In this document: one piece after another, positions 12,020 to 23,100 of the stretch | How the letters are laid out: the number at the start of each line of letters is the position of its first letter | How positions within the stretch are numbered: the stretch's first letter is position 1 | From: Girardinichthys multiradiatus | Lineage: Eukaryota; Chordata; Actinopteri; Cyprinodontiformes; Goodeidae | Reading direction: 5' to 3' | Assembly (NCBI RefSeq): GCF_021462225.1 | Contig: NC_061804.1 | Location: forward strand, 39,287,475-39,351,474 | DNA length: 64,000 nt | Position numbers and translations under genes: made by a program | The notes under the pieces: model-generated | The model's database searches: none | What the model was told of the DNA's origin: nothing | What the model saw: only the letters and a program-made list of their open reading frames with translations

Positions 12020-12219
12020 ATATGCTAATTTTGTGAGATAGGAATTTTGGGTTTTCATGAGCTGTATGCCAAAATCATCCGTATTAAGACAATAAAAGAC
12101 CTGAAATATTTCAGTTAGTGTGCAATGAATCTAAAATATATGAATGTTAAATTTTCATCATGACATTATGGAAAATAATGAACTTTATCACAATATGCTA
12201 ATATTTTGAGAAGGACCTG
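12020..12219 (-). repeat. Right 200-bp inverted repeat of Tc1 copy A
   Basis: Reverse complement of 10610-10809 with a few mismatches. Confidence 0.9.
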
Positions 12220-12221
12220 TA

Positions 12222-13819
12222 TATTCTGTTGAGAAGACAAAGGCTTTTTGGTTTGTCCCTCTGAGAAAATTCCGTATGCACCTTTGTAATATTAATGATG
12301 CTCCGACGATTGGCTTAGAAAAGCTGGCAATATCAGATTATGTTTAATAATAATCTTTGGACTGTTTCATGTTCTTTCTTCTAAATGGATGGATGTCATA
12401 TATGCAATGAAAACTGATAATTTTTTGTGTTTTCAAACCTTTTATTTGAAAAGTTTTGAGCAGCAGTAAAAAAGGTGGAGTACGTTTGTGAGATAAACAC
12501 CGGAAACTTGATGGTTCCAGTATGTAGCGTATAGTAGAACTGTAGCTTAGGTGTGATCAATGAAAATGAAGGGTTGATTCTTGGAACATCTTTGTTAAAA
12601 GGATAGTTCAAAACTTTTGAAGTCAGGTTTTGTTAAACCTTTGTAAGGAGTCAATACCGTACCTGACATACCCTCTTTTTAAAACACCCTTTAGAATATA
12701 TTCAAATTAGTTCATCCTGCAGACTAAAGCTGGGGGCTAGTATTAAATGGGGCCAAGACTAAAGAATACTTTTTTCTGAGAGAACTTAAAAAACATGCCA
12801 GCTATTTGTTCATACACCTTTTAATTAAGATTTAAACCACTGTCATGTTTGCTTTGGGTGGTTATTTAGGCTCAAGTAGATGATTACATACACATGAAAT
12901 TGAGGTAGGAGGTGGTGCGCCACCAATGGTCTTCCTGTGTATAACATTTCATGTGTTTCACACACAAAGATTACTGATGGCTCTCTGCTTCCTACCTCAG
13001 TGTCCTGCATGTTAATAAAAATCTGATTGTGCGTAAATAACTGCCCACACCAGCATGGTGATGGTTCAGAACGACATGAAATGGGGTATGCAAAAATCGC
13101 TGTTTTCTTTAAGATAGGAATTATTTTAAGATGGAAGAAGTTTGCCCTTGTCTTGGTCCCTCTCTAGTTGTTAGCTTTAGCGGCTAACTAGTCTGGATTT
13201 TTACAAAATGAAGTTTGTAAAAAAGTTTTATTCTGCAGGTAAGGTTAACTACTCATAACCTTTTTGACAGAACCTCTCTTCAAACATGTGGAACTATCTC
13301 TTTAGGTTATTTAGACTTTCTAGGGATTTCTAGCCACTTCCTATAATTGTGCTGAGAAGAATTGTGACTGTGAGAGTGATCTGAATAAATTAGGCTGCGT
13401 CATGTTGATATCAGATGGTAGTCTGTAATAAGGTTGAACAGTTTCCTCTTGTCTCAGCACTGTGGCTTCCTGAGAGTAGTGAAATCCCTCTGTGATATAT
13501 CTTAGAGCAATAAAAACCGGAGATGCCTTTATGATGGACATTCTTCTATTATTTAAATAAATTTTTTATATGTTTTCAAGAGACCTGGATATGTTTTCTT
13601 TTTTTAAACCATTTTCTGTTTTTCTACATTTTCAGTTGCACCACCTGTTACAGCTTGTACGCCATTAAGACTAGAAAACAAAAACAGGTTAAGACATTTT
13701 AGATAATTGGAATATTACAGAGACATGTCTAAACTTGTTCAACAACAAAGAACTGAATCATTTTACTTTTGTTTTTAATTAACTGACACTGGTAGCACAG
13801 AATCTACATGCCTGACCAC
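12222..13819 (+). other. Intergenic sequence between dgat2 and uvrag; nothing recognised
   Basis: AT-rich, with only short chance frames. No promoter-like or RNA-gene signal was identified before the old Tc1 relic at 13820. Confidence 0.5.
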
Positions 13820-13893
13820 AGTGTGGTGCAAAATATTTACACCACTTGAACATTTCTAGATTTGGTCACATTACAGCTGCAAACGTCAATGTA

Positions 13894-14093
13894 CAGGTCC
13901 TTCTCAAAATATTAGCATATTGTGATAAAGTTCATTATTTTCCATAATGTAATGATGAAAATTTAACATTCATATATTTTAGATTCATTGCACACTAACT
14001 GAAATATTTCAGGTCTTTTATTGTCTTAATACGGATGATTTTGGCATACAGCTCATGAAAACCCAAAATTCCTATCTCACAAAATTAGCATAT
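13894..14093 (+). repeat. Left 200-bp inverted repeat of Tc1 copy B
   Basis: Pairs with 15304-15503. The outer 18-mer CTCAAAATATTAGCATAT (13903) and the inner 18-mer CTCACAAAATTAGCATAT (14076) are the likely transposase sites. Confidence 0.92.
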
Positions 14094-14170
14094 TTCATCC
14101 GACCAATAAAAGAAAAGTGTTTTTAATACAAAAAACGTCAACCTTCAAATAATCATGTACAGTTATGCAC

Positions 14171-15175
14171 TCAATACTTGGTCAGGAATCCTTTTGCAGA
14201 AATGACTGCTTCAATGCGGCGTGGCATGGAGGCAATCAGCCTGTGGCACAGCTGAGGTCTTATGGAGGCCCAGGATGCTTCGATAGCGGCCTTTAGCTCA
14301 TCCAGAGTGTTGGGTCTTGAGTCTCTCAACGTTCTCTTCACAATATCCCACAGATTCTCTATGGGGTTCAGGTCAGGAGAGTTGGCAGGCCAATTGAGCA
14401 CAGTGATACCATGGTCAGTAAACCATTTACCAGTGGTTTTGGCACTGTGAGCAGGTGCCAGGTCGTGCTGAAAAATGAAATCTTCATCTCCATAAAGCTT
14501 TTCAGCAGATGGAAGCATGAACTGCTCCAAAATCTCCTGATAGCTAGCTGCATTGACCCTGCCCTTGATAAAACACAGTGGACCAACACCAGCAGCTGAC
14601 ACGGCACTCCAGACCATCACTGACTGTGGGTACTTGACACTGGACTTCTGGCATTTTGGCATTTCCTTCTCCCCAGTCTTCCTCCAGACTCTGGCACCTT
14701 GATTTCTGAATGACATGCAGAATTTGCTTTCATCCGAAAAAAGTACTTTGGACCACTGAGCAACAGTCCAGTGCTGCTTCTCTGTAGCCCAGGTCAGGCG
14801 CTTCTGCCGCTGTTTCTGGTTCAAAAGTGGCTTGACCTGGGGAATGCGGCACCTGTAGCCCATTTCCTGCACACGCCTGTGCACGGTGGCTCTGGATGTT
14901 TCTACTCCAGACTCAGTCCACTGCTTCCGCAGGTCCCCCAAGGTCTGGAATCGGCCCTTCTCCACAATCTTCCTCAGGGTCCGGTCACCTCTTCTCGTTG
15001 TGCAGCGTTTTCTGCCACACTTTTTCCTTCCCACAGACTTCCCACTGAGGTGCCTTGATACAGCACTCTGGGAACAGCCTATTCGTTCAGAAATTTCTTT
15101 CTGTGTCTTACCCTCTTGCTTGAGGGTGTCAATAGTGGCCTTCTGGACAGCAGTCAGGTCGGCAGTCTTACCCAT
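14171..15175 (-). CDS. Tc1/mariner transposase, DD34E, intact
   Basis: A 334-residue cut-and-paste transposase that would bind the element's inverted repeats and insert at TA. The N-terminus (about 1-60) holds a first helix-turn-helix ([17 protein letters not shown]) followed by the basic linker [11 protein letters not shown] second DNA-binding region spans about 65-115. The catalytic triad is D148 (FSDESKF), D238 (QHDLAPAHS) and E273 (PIENLWD), with exactly 34 residues between D238 and E273. Length and triad fit the Tc1 family. There is no stop or frameshift. Compared with copies A and C it has Ser for Gly in MVW(S/G)AVS and Leu for Pro near the C-terminus, so activity is not assured. No intron. 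Confidence 0.96.
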   Translation of the reverse strand: MGKTADLTAVQKATIDTLKQEGKTQKEISERIGCSQSAVSRHLSGKSVGRKKCGRKRCTTRRGDRTLRKIVEKGRFQTLGDLRKQWTESGVETSRATVHRRVQEMGYRCRIPQVKPLLNQKQRQKRLTWATEKQHWTVAQWSKVLFSDESKFCMSFRNQGARVWRKTGEKEMPKCQKSSVKYPQSVMVWSAVSAAGVGPLCFIKGRVNAASYQEILEQFMLPSAEKLYGDEDFIFQHDLAPAHSAKTTGKWFTDHGITVLNWPANSPDLNPIENLWDIVKRTLRDSRPNTLDELKAAIEASWASIRPQLCHRLIASMPRRIEAVISAKGFLTKY

Positions 15176-15303
15176 GATTGAGGTTTTGAGTGATGAACCA
15201 GGCTGGGAGTTTTAAAGGCCTCAGGAATCTTTTGCAGGTGTTTAGATTTAACTCGTTGATTCAGATGATTAGGTTCATAGCTCGTTTAGAGACCCTTTTA
15301 ATG

Positions 15304-15503
15304 ATATGCTAATTTTGTGAGATAGGAATTTTGGGTTTTCATGAGCTGTATGCCAAAATCATCCGTATTAAGACAATAAAAGACCTGAAATATTTCAGTT
15401 AGTGTGCAATGAATCTAAAATATATGAATGTTAAATTTTCATCATGACATTATGGAAAATAATGAACTTTATCACAATATGCTAATATTTTGAGAAGGAC
15501 CTG
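15304..15503 (-). repeat. Right 200-bp inverted repeat of Tc1 copy B
   Basis: Reverse complement of the left repeat, with the same outer and inner sites. Confidence 0.92.
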
Positions 15504-16065
15504 TATTTTATTGAGATCAACAGAAACCAATACAAACTTGTGCATAATTGCATGGAAGTAATGGATACAGGGTTTTAAAGCTTTCTATAAATAAAAATCT
15601 GTGACAGGGATTTGTTTTCAGCCCATTTACTCTGATACACCTAAATAAAATCTAGTGCAACCAGCTACCTTCACATGTAATGTATTTAGTAAATAGAGTC
15701 CACATGTGCAGTGTAATCTCAGTATAAATTCAGATGTTTTGTGAAGGTCTCAGAGGATTGCTAGACAACATCAGTGAACAAGCAGCATCACAAAGACCAA
15801 GGAAAACAGCAGACAGGTCAGGGAGAAAGTTGTCAAGAAGTTTAAGGCAGGGTTACGTTCTAAAACAATATCCCAAGCTTTGAAACATCTCAGAGCTCTG
15901 TTCAAACCATCATCTGAAAATGAATAGCGCAGCTGCAAACCTACCAAGACATGACTTTCCTGGTGACGGGGATTAATCAGAGATAAACCACCAATAAAAT
16001 GAATTACATTTTGTGGTTGTAACATGACAAAATATAAAAATGTTAAATGGAAATAAATGCATTTT

Positions 16066-16620
16066 CAAATTACTGGATATAAATTCATAAATGAGGTTAA
16101 GAAAGAGATGCAGGTGTTTAAATATTATTTCCTTTCTACCGCTGAAAATAGGTCTGTTTTATGTGGATACTTACAGAAACAACCAAATAAAAAGGTCTGC
16201 AAAGAGTCGGGATCTGGTTCAAATTCACAGAATCAATATTAAAATAGAAAGTTAGTAGTTTATGTGTAAAAGGCTGCAATGCTGTGGCGTTGCTCCCTGG
16301 TGGTTGTTTGATATTCTGCGTGTGACTTTTTGCAAAAAATATTTCCTGTTTTTTAACTCCATGCATACTACATATTATTAACAATTACAATTAACAGTAA
16401 CATCTGACAAAATACTATAGAGGAGCTTTAAGAGTTTGTATGCAATAATATAGCCTCAATGACTTTTTGGCTGTGTTTTTTAAATAATGTTGATAATATG
16501 TTGAAACTTAAATTCCTGCTACTCGAATATCTGCATATGCTTTTTTAATAATATTAATAACAATAATAATAATGTCAATATCGACTTCAGTGGCTTTCTA
16601 CAACAAAAACAATGGATTCC
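16066..16620 (+). other. AT-rich flank upstream of uvrag; nothing recognised
   Basis: Contains a short trinucleotide-like AAT run at 16545-16573. No gene seen. Confidence 0.5.
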
Positions 16621-16914
16621 AGCGCTTTTCTGTCACCTGCATGTCACGCTGCTCATACAACTTCCTCATCTTTCGCACATTTGACAGATTTCAGCGGACG
16701 CTTGTTCCTTCCTCGTTGATTAACAGCTCATTTGACCAATAGGAACGCCTGTGACCAGACGCGAGACACGCACTTGCTTGACAGACGCCACTGTAAGCCA
16801 ATCATGGCCCACAGTGACGTACTCCCATACGGCGAAGGTCTTCTGTAGCAGAATAGCTAGTATTTTGTTTACGTGCCGCAGATGGACTGACAGCTGTCGC
16901 AGAGCTTTACGCAC

Positions 16915-16998
16915 ATGAACATTTGTGCCTGCGTTCCTGTCGTGGTAGCCTGCAACGTTTGGTTGGAAATGTTGAGGATGGAGTGTTTTGTTGAATGA
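16915..16998 (+). other. Upstream ORF 1 in the uvrag leader
   Basis: ATG at 16915 opens a 27-codon frame ending TGA at 16996-16998. A second in-frame ATG lies at 16969. It would lie in the 5' UTR if transcription starts upstream of 16915. It overlaps the start of upstream ORF 2. Confidence 0.45.
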
Positions 16999-17012
16999 GG
17001 GGAACTCGCTAG
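16995..17012 (+). other. Upstream ORF 2 in the uvrag leader
   Basis: A five-codon frame, ATG at 16995 and TAG at 17010-17012. Its ATG overlaps the TGA of ORF 1 and its stop directly abuts the ATG of ORF 3. Confidence 0.5.
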
Positions 17013-17030
17013 ATGCCGACAGGAGGATGA
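17013..17030 (+). other. Upstream ORF 3 overlapping the uvrag start
   Basis: A five-codon frame, ATG at 17013 and TGA at 17028-17030. The stop overlaps the chosen uvrag ATG (17027-17029) as ATGA, an arrangement that can couple termination and reinitiation. Confidence 0.5.
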
Positions 17031-17131
17031 ACTCCATCACCGGTCGGGCTCTTGCTATCCCCGCCGCCTCTGTCACCAACTCTGGAGCTGCATCCTCTCG
17101 AGCCTTGCATGTGGAGCTCACATCCCAGCAG
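17027..17131 (+). CDS. uvrag: uvrag coding exon 1
   Basis: 35 codons: [20 protein letters not shown], then [15 protein letters not shown], donor gtaaat. The last ten residues match the human LHVELPSQQ end of exon 1. The part before is poorly conserved, so the exact start rests on the ATG at 17027. Confidence 0.88.
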
Positions 17132-20100
17132 GTAAATGCAGACTCCCCATGAACACCCTCTTTGGCACCAGCTGCGGTTAGTCGAACTTAGGAGAACCTG
17201 AACAGAGTCACGTTGTTGTGGTTTGCTGTAGTTTACAACTGCTGCCCGAAGAAACCAGGCCCGTCAGACTGACTGCGACCTAGTGAGCTAGCCACAGCTA
17301 GCTTGTTCCAGCTGGCTAGCAGGAAATAAACTGACTTCTGGAATACTGGGGTCTCTCAGCGTTCCCACCTGCGTTTGTATTATTAAGATAGGCCCTTACT
17401 GCTCTACGTAGGGACTGCTTATCGTGAAAAACCTTGTGTTTGTGTTGCCAGCAGTTATGCTTCAGAATATGAGACAGAACTTGACTTTGCGCCAAACTGC
17501 ATGTGACAGGTCACTCACTGAGGGGAACAAGTTGCAGGGAATCTCGTTGTATTGTTCTCACTGTCATTTTATTGATATTTTCTTAACTTCTGGCTTTATG
17601 TCACATTTAATGTTCATTTAACTCGAGTAGGAAATTGCGAAGCAACATATTTACTCTTCTTCTCAGTCATTTATTCATTCTGTCGTCAGAGCCTCTAAAA
17701 ACCAACTGCACGTTTGTGTTAATGCAAGTCATTATCTGGAGTGTGCTCTATACTCCTTGCACTACTTCACTTTGGCTTAAACCACATGAAGCTTCAAGGG
17801 CAAACTCTGGTTTTAATTCTTTTACTTCGTTAAACCACTTCCTTCCACATCTGAAACCAGATTATTTACAGAAAATGAATTCAACGATAGTCGGGGTGCT
17901 TCCTTCACTCAGTTTTCTGATAACCAAGTCTCACCAAAGAACTTGAGGTATGGTGATGTTACTGCCACAAATTATAGAGCACAGCGTGGTTTGTGGAACT
18001 GCTTTAAAACTAATTATTCATTTTTTATTCCCAAATCACTTGAAATGGCATCTGGATTGATTGCCAGGTCTCGAAGATATCAGGTGGATAAAATAGTTTG
18101 TGTTTAGCCTTCGAATGGTTTTGTGATATTATGATGGGCCGCAGCTGTGACAAGATTGTTTTCTAAATATGGGCTGTGTGTGTTTTCATGTCAATAAGTA
18201 AACCCATTCAATGAAGACTTGATGAACACACTTAGACACTAAAACTCATTGTCCTGTCTCTAACGGTGCTTCTCAATTGAATTGATCCACAGTAGCAGTC
18301 AATTGTTTGGACCGTCCTGTTCAATCAACATTGTATTTTCTATTAGCTTGAAACCTAAAGAGGTTAGTTCAGTTAGTTAGTGTTATGGTCTCATAATAAC
18401 TGGCACCCAGAAGAATCTTTCTTTAATAAGCTCACCTGCAAACCTTCTATTTTAAATGTTTTTGTTTTAATATATGCTACTGCTCAGACGTTAATGCATC
18501 AGTCTCATCTGTGTTAAAATGTTTGTTTTAAACTGAATTCGGCTTTAATTTGTGTGTATAGTACATTTATCTGACAGTAAAATTCAAGGCAGTTATTCCT
18601 GTGACATAACATAATAGCATAATAGCAGTTATTTTCAACCCATCCAAACGTGCTACTTGCACGGCTACGTTTAGCAAACCTTATTCTTAGTACGGCTTCT
18701 TGGTTGTGGGCAAAAAATATGTGCATAGTTGACATTGAAATCACGGTTGTATAAAAGGATGGCTCTTTGAGCGTATGTTCAATAAACTCCACTCACTTTC
18801 TGTATTCGATGGAATACTAGAAGTTTGAATTTCAGGTGCTTCAGCATGTTGCTGTGAGGTGTGCATTATGTTTCCCATTGTGTATTTTTACTCATATCTC
18901 CATTTTAGAACCTAAAGTGTTCCCAAACAAACAGATTCCAGCCTTTTTTGATAGCTAAACTCTGTTCTGCTGCCGTCGCTGTGGCTGCTGGTCATTTTGC
19001 TCCGTCACCTTTTCAGACCATTGCTGGATTATATAGTTTTAAGCCCAACATCTTAAACAAATTGTTTCCTCCTACTCCTGGATGTTCCGTGCTACTGACA
19101 GGGGAACATCCTCTTTCTTCCATCTATATTTGCGGCGACGTTTAAAAACGGCAAAAGATACTTGGGTTCAGTCTTTGAAAGCGGTGGAATCTCCCAGCTG
19201 TTGGGAGACGTTGCAAAATAAAAGCATACTGGCAGATAAGAACTACATTCTTTTTCATTACCGCAGTCTTTATTGTCGGGAGCCAAAATTAAAATGACAC
19301 CATAAATTAGATGAATTTCACAGCCTGAATTCTTAGTGATAACAATGATCATGTAGGAATCTGTGTGAAGGAAGACAAATGTATGGTTTCCTACAGGTGT
19401 TTACACACCGGGGCCTAAGTTTACATTTATTGTGTTATGTGGATTGTTTTATATGAAGTCTGTGTTTAGAGTCGTAATGAATCTGTTTCAGATGCTGAGT
19501 TAAGCTAGCCCTTTTAGCCATGCATTCCAGACACTAAGAGGAAAGCTAGTTCTCATGATTGCTGGACTCAGTTCCTACCAGTTTCATTCAACTCTGAAAG
19601 CATGCAGAGAACTTTGTTTCATATCAAGCTTTGCTGTGAACTTCTTTGATTTGTTTTCATGTAATTATATTTTAGAAAGCCAGTCTGCTGCTGTAGTCCC
19701 GTCACATCTTTTTATGTTTCTGCCTGTGGTTCTCTATAGCTCATTCAGAAATGTGCAGTGATATTTTTAAGGTGGTGGGGGGGTTTCAAAGTCCCCAGTG
19801 GAACAATCAGTAATTTTGTTTCTTAGGGCCATAATCTTGTAGGGAATCCCATGACTCAGATTCCACCTCTGCTTGGCTGCTGGACCGACTGATCCAGGAA
19901 ACGTGCAGCGCCAACGATGTGAGCTGAAACAGGAAGTGCCTTCATCCTTCCCCTATAGCACACATATATGCACTCACTTACTGATGAGACTTTTGTGGCC
20001 AATGTCTGATCTCAAATGTTTTATAAAGTTTTGACCCGCAGATCCTAATCCAATTTTTTATTTACTATATAAAGACTTAAGAAGTGCATTTATTTATTTT

Positions 20101-23100
20101 TGTAGCCGTTCTGAGGTGAACTATCATTAATTATTTATATAAGAAGCAGAGGTGACGACACATTATAATAAAACACGGTTTTACTATTATTTCAGCACAA
20201 AGACAGACAAATGATCTCTATTATTATTATGACTAACACAGTTTTCAGCATCTTTATATAAGCGATAAGCCTGGCTAGCATTACTAAAACAGCAGAATGT
20301 GTGCATGCTCGAGAGAATGTGGACGCTTTAATTCAAAGATTTCAAACATATCTAAACTAGCATGTTCCATGACGGATACAAGTTAAAAGTGGTGCTCTCT
20401 GTTTGCTTGCATTATTTTACCCTTAACTTCTTCTTCTCTCAGTTACAGCATCCACACCATTAAGCATTGTTGTTAGTGTGACCCGGCAGTGCCAAGTATG
20501 GTTATTCCCTAAAGGGGAGAAAAAAGGATCGGATGTTTTTTAGGTTTCTGACCAACCAAACCCTGATCTGGTCCAACGTGACTGAAAATCAGCCCATTCC
20601 AGTAACCGGTACATTTCTCCCTGCATGTGCTGTTTAAGGCTGTTTTGGTTGCAGCAGGTTGTTTGATTCTTTTCTGGTCTCTACGGGAATCTATTTTCAC
20701 TTCTCCTTGGAGCAAGTGAGAGTAAAATCTGTAGAACTTGTATTGTATCTGTTAATGATCTTCACAGGAACAAAATGAACATGCAAAGAGCAGTTCTGCT
20801 GTTAGCATTCTGCTGGTAATATATTGTATCCATGTTTTTTTCTCCGTCTTTTTTCCCTGGTCTAACAGAGACGGTTGCGTCATCTCCGGAGCATTGCTGC
20901 CAGGAACATAGTGAACAAGAATGGTTCTCCACTGCTGGACACTTACTTCACCCTCCACCTCTGTGTAGGAGACCGCATTTCTAGAGGTCAGTGTAAACAC
21001 TATAAACACACAGACCATCCCTCTCTCTAGATGTGTGTTTTAAAGGAAATTTCACTATTATGAACAATTTACATATAGGGTTTTTACAAAGAAATGTTTG
21101 TGCATCTGTGTACCCTAACGCAGACGCTGATTTTGAGAACAGAGGACCTACTTTGTGCTCATGCATTATTGCTTTCTGCTTCAGAAGCCACAGCAGCAGC
21201 AGAGGCAATGGTGCCTTCACAGAATGGGTGTTTTATTTCTTTTTTATATAAGGATCTACTCATATGGTGGATAGATATATTTTTATAAAAGGAAAAATCA
21301 GTGTTGGAATATGGTGTGGTATAAATTCGAGACAGTGTAAATTATTAGATTGAAGCAATTCACAATAAACTTTTTAGTTATATTTTATGCTAACATGAGG
21401 CTTGAGTTCTTTTAAATGGCTGAAATAAATGCTAAAACAGACTCTTCACTGGGTAGCTGTCAACAATGTCTACTTTAGGTGAGATACAGCATCATCATGA
21501 AACCTAACACATGATCCTGTCTCTCAGCTACCTCTGGCCATTCATTAATCACCAATCTATCCAAGCATGTCCAGCACACATGAACTTTCAAGAACGAACC
21601 AAAGGAAGCTTAGATTGAACTCGGCAGGAAGGATATAAAGTGTTTTGTTCTACAGTTGTGTTCAAAATAGCAGTCCAACTAGAGTAACCAGATCAATCAC
21701 TGTTTTTGGTAGGAATCATATTACCACAGGGCATATCATTTACTAGTAGGTGTAGTAGAATCATAGAAAACCAACAGGACCAATATTCATTACATGCATG
21801 CTCCTCAGGCTGTGTAATTGATTAATAGACTAGTTCAAAAATAATTGCGTTGTGGAGTTCAATTTCTGATGTCATTCATTCTGTGAAGAAAACAGTTAAA
21901 GATGTTTAAGGATGATGTCAGCACATGTTCATGCATTTCTCTCTGAAAACCTGACAAAATGGGTCGCTCCAGGCGTTCAGAACAGCATACTTTGTTGGAT
22001 GTTGATTGGAGAGGAGAAAATATATAAATAAGTGCAGAAAATGTTAGGCACCACCATTGAAATGGATTGAAGAATAGCCAGAAAGGCAAAGACTCACCCA
22101 ATGATCAGCTCCAGGGTGATCCAAGAAGACCTGAAGTTAATGGTGAGAACTGTGACAATTAGAAGATGCCTCTGAAACTAATCTATCGACGAGAAGCCCC
22201 TGCTAGGTCCCACTGCTAAACAAAAGACGTGCTGAAGAGGATACAACTTGCCAAATAACACATCAACTGGCCTAAAGAGAAATGGAGAAACATTTTGCGG
22301 ACGGATGAAAGTAAAGGTCGTCTTTTTGGGTCCACAAGCCGTCAGACGACCTCCTAACACTTAGTTGGGGGGTCAGGTCGCTCTGAAGACAGTAAAGCAT
22401 GGTGGTTCAAGCATAATATGGGAATGTTTCTCTTACTATGGTGTCGGGCCTTTTTATCGCACACAGGGGATCATCCATCAGTTTCCACACAGTACTGTGC
22501 CAAGGTTTTAGGCAGGTGTAAAAAAAACTGTAAACAAAGAATGCTTTCAGAAATATAAATGATTATTCTTATTAATTTACAAAATGCTAAGTGAGCGAAA
22601 CCCAAACATACAGCCAAAGTCATTAAGAACTATCTTCAGTGTAAAGAAGACCAAGTCTTACTGGTAGTGATGGTATGGCCCCCACAGAGCTCTGATCTCA
22701 ACATCATGGAGTGTGTCTGGGATGACATGAAGAGACGGAAGGATGTGAGGAAGACTCCATCCACAGAAGATCTGTGGTTAGTTCTCCAAGATGTTTGGAG
22801 GAACCTACCAGCTGAGTTCCTTCCAAAACTGTGTGCAAGTCTATCTAGAAGAACTGATGCTGTTTTGAAGGCAAAGGGTGGTCACACCAAATATTGATTA
22901 CATTTAGATTTCTCTTTTGTTCATTCAATGCATTTTGTTGATTGATGAAAATAAATGATTAACACTTCTTTTTCTGAAAGCATTCTTTGTTTTTTCACAC
23001 CTGCCTAAAACTTTTGCTCAGTACTGTATATCAAAATACTAGAAGAGGTCATGTTGTCTGATGCTGAGGGTGTTTCAAAAAGACAGCAGCATCTTCGATC

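Larger units (their letters stand above)
10610..12219 (-). mobile_element. Tc1-like element, copy A (1610 bp)
   Basis: Complete Tc1/mariner element between TA dinucleotides at 10608-10609 and 12220-12221. Both ends begin CAGGTCCTTCTCAAAATATT and form 200-bp inverted repeats (10610-10809 and 12020-12219). The transposase runs on the - strand but is broken. Essentially identical to copies B and C and to the end of copy D. It lies in the dgat2-uvrag intergenic space. Confidence 0.96.
13894..15503 (-). mobile_element. Tc1-like element, copy B (1610 bp, intact transposase)
   Basis: Complete element between TA at 13892-13893 and TA at 15504-15505, with 200-bp terminal inverted repeats (13894-14093 and 15304-15503). 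It carries an uninterrupted - strand transposase at 14171-15175. Each repeat holds an outer (13903-13920) and an inner (14076-14093) 18-bp direct repeat, the IR/DR layout known from Sleeping Beauty-type elements. Inserted in relic K. Confidence 0.97.
13820..16065 (+). mobile_element. Old Tc1-like relic K, split by Tc1 copy B
   Basis: The left part (13820-13893) is a decayed terminal repeat, and the right part resumes at 15504 and runs to about 16065. Reading through the TA at 13892-13893 straight to 15506 restores the family text of the repeat (..CAATG-TA-TTTTATTGAG..). The right part keeps + strand leader and transposase-start text (for example CAAGGAAAACAGCAGACAGG) and a 3' terminal repeat (GGTTGTAACATGACAAAATA). 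The central region is deleted. No functional frame. Confidence 0.8.
16640..17026 (+). promoter_or_regulatory. Probable uvrag promoter and 5' leader (TATA-less, CCAAT boxes)
   Basis: The sequence becomes CpG-richer just before the first uvrag exon. Two forward CCAAT boxes lie at 16736-16740 and 16798-16802, 62 bp apart, followed by a CRE half-like TGACGT at 16815-16820. No TATA box was seen. This fits a housekeeping-type promoter. The transcription start is not determined, so the split between promoter and 5' UTR is inferred. Confidence 0.6.

Noticed and set aside
14771..15215. + strand frames of 95 and 109 codons over the copy B transposase
   Set aside because: They mirror the transposase gene in another frame and recur at the same place in copies A and C.
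10610..15503. Copies A and B read as one composite transposon with two ends
   Set aside because: Each copy has its own pair of TA-flanked ends, and the sequence between them is ordinary intergenic DNA plus relic K.
16720..17121. 133-codon - strand frame antisense to uvrag exon 1
   Set aside because: It lies in the CpG-rich promoter and exon 1, where open frames occur by composition; no recognisable protein.
17635..17946. 103-codon + strand frame in uvrag intron 1
   Set aside because: Lacks splice support or family resemblance.
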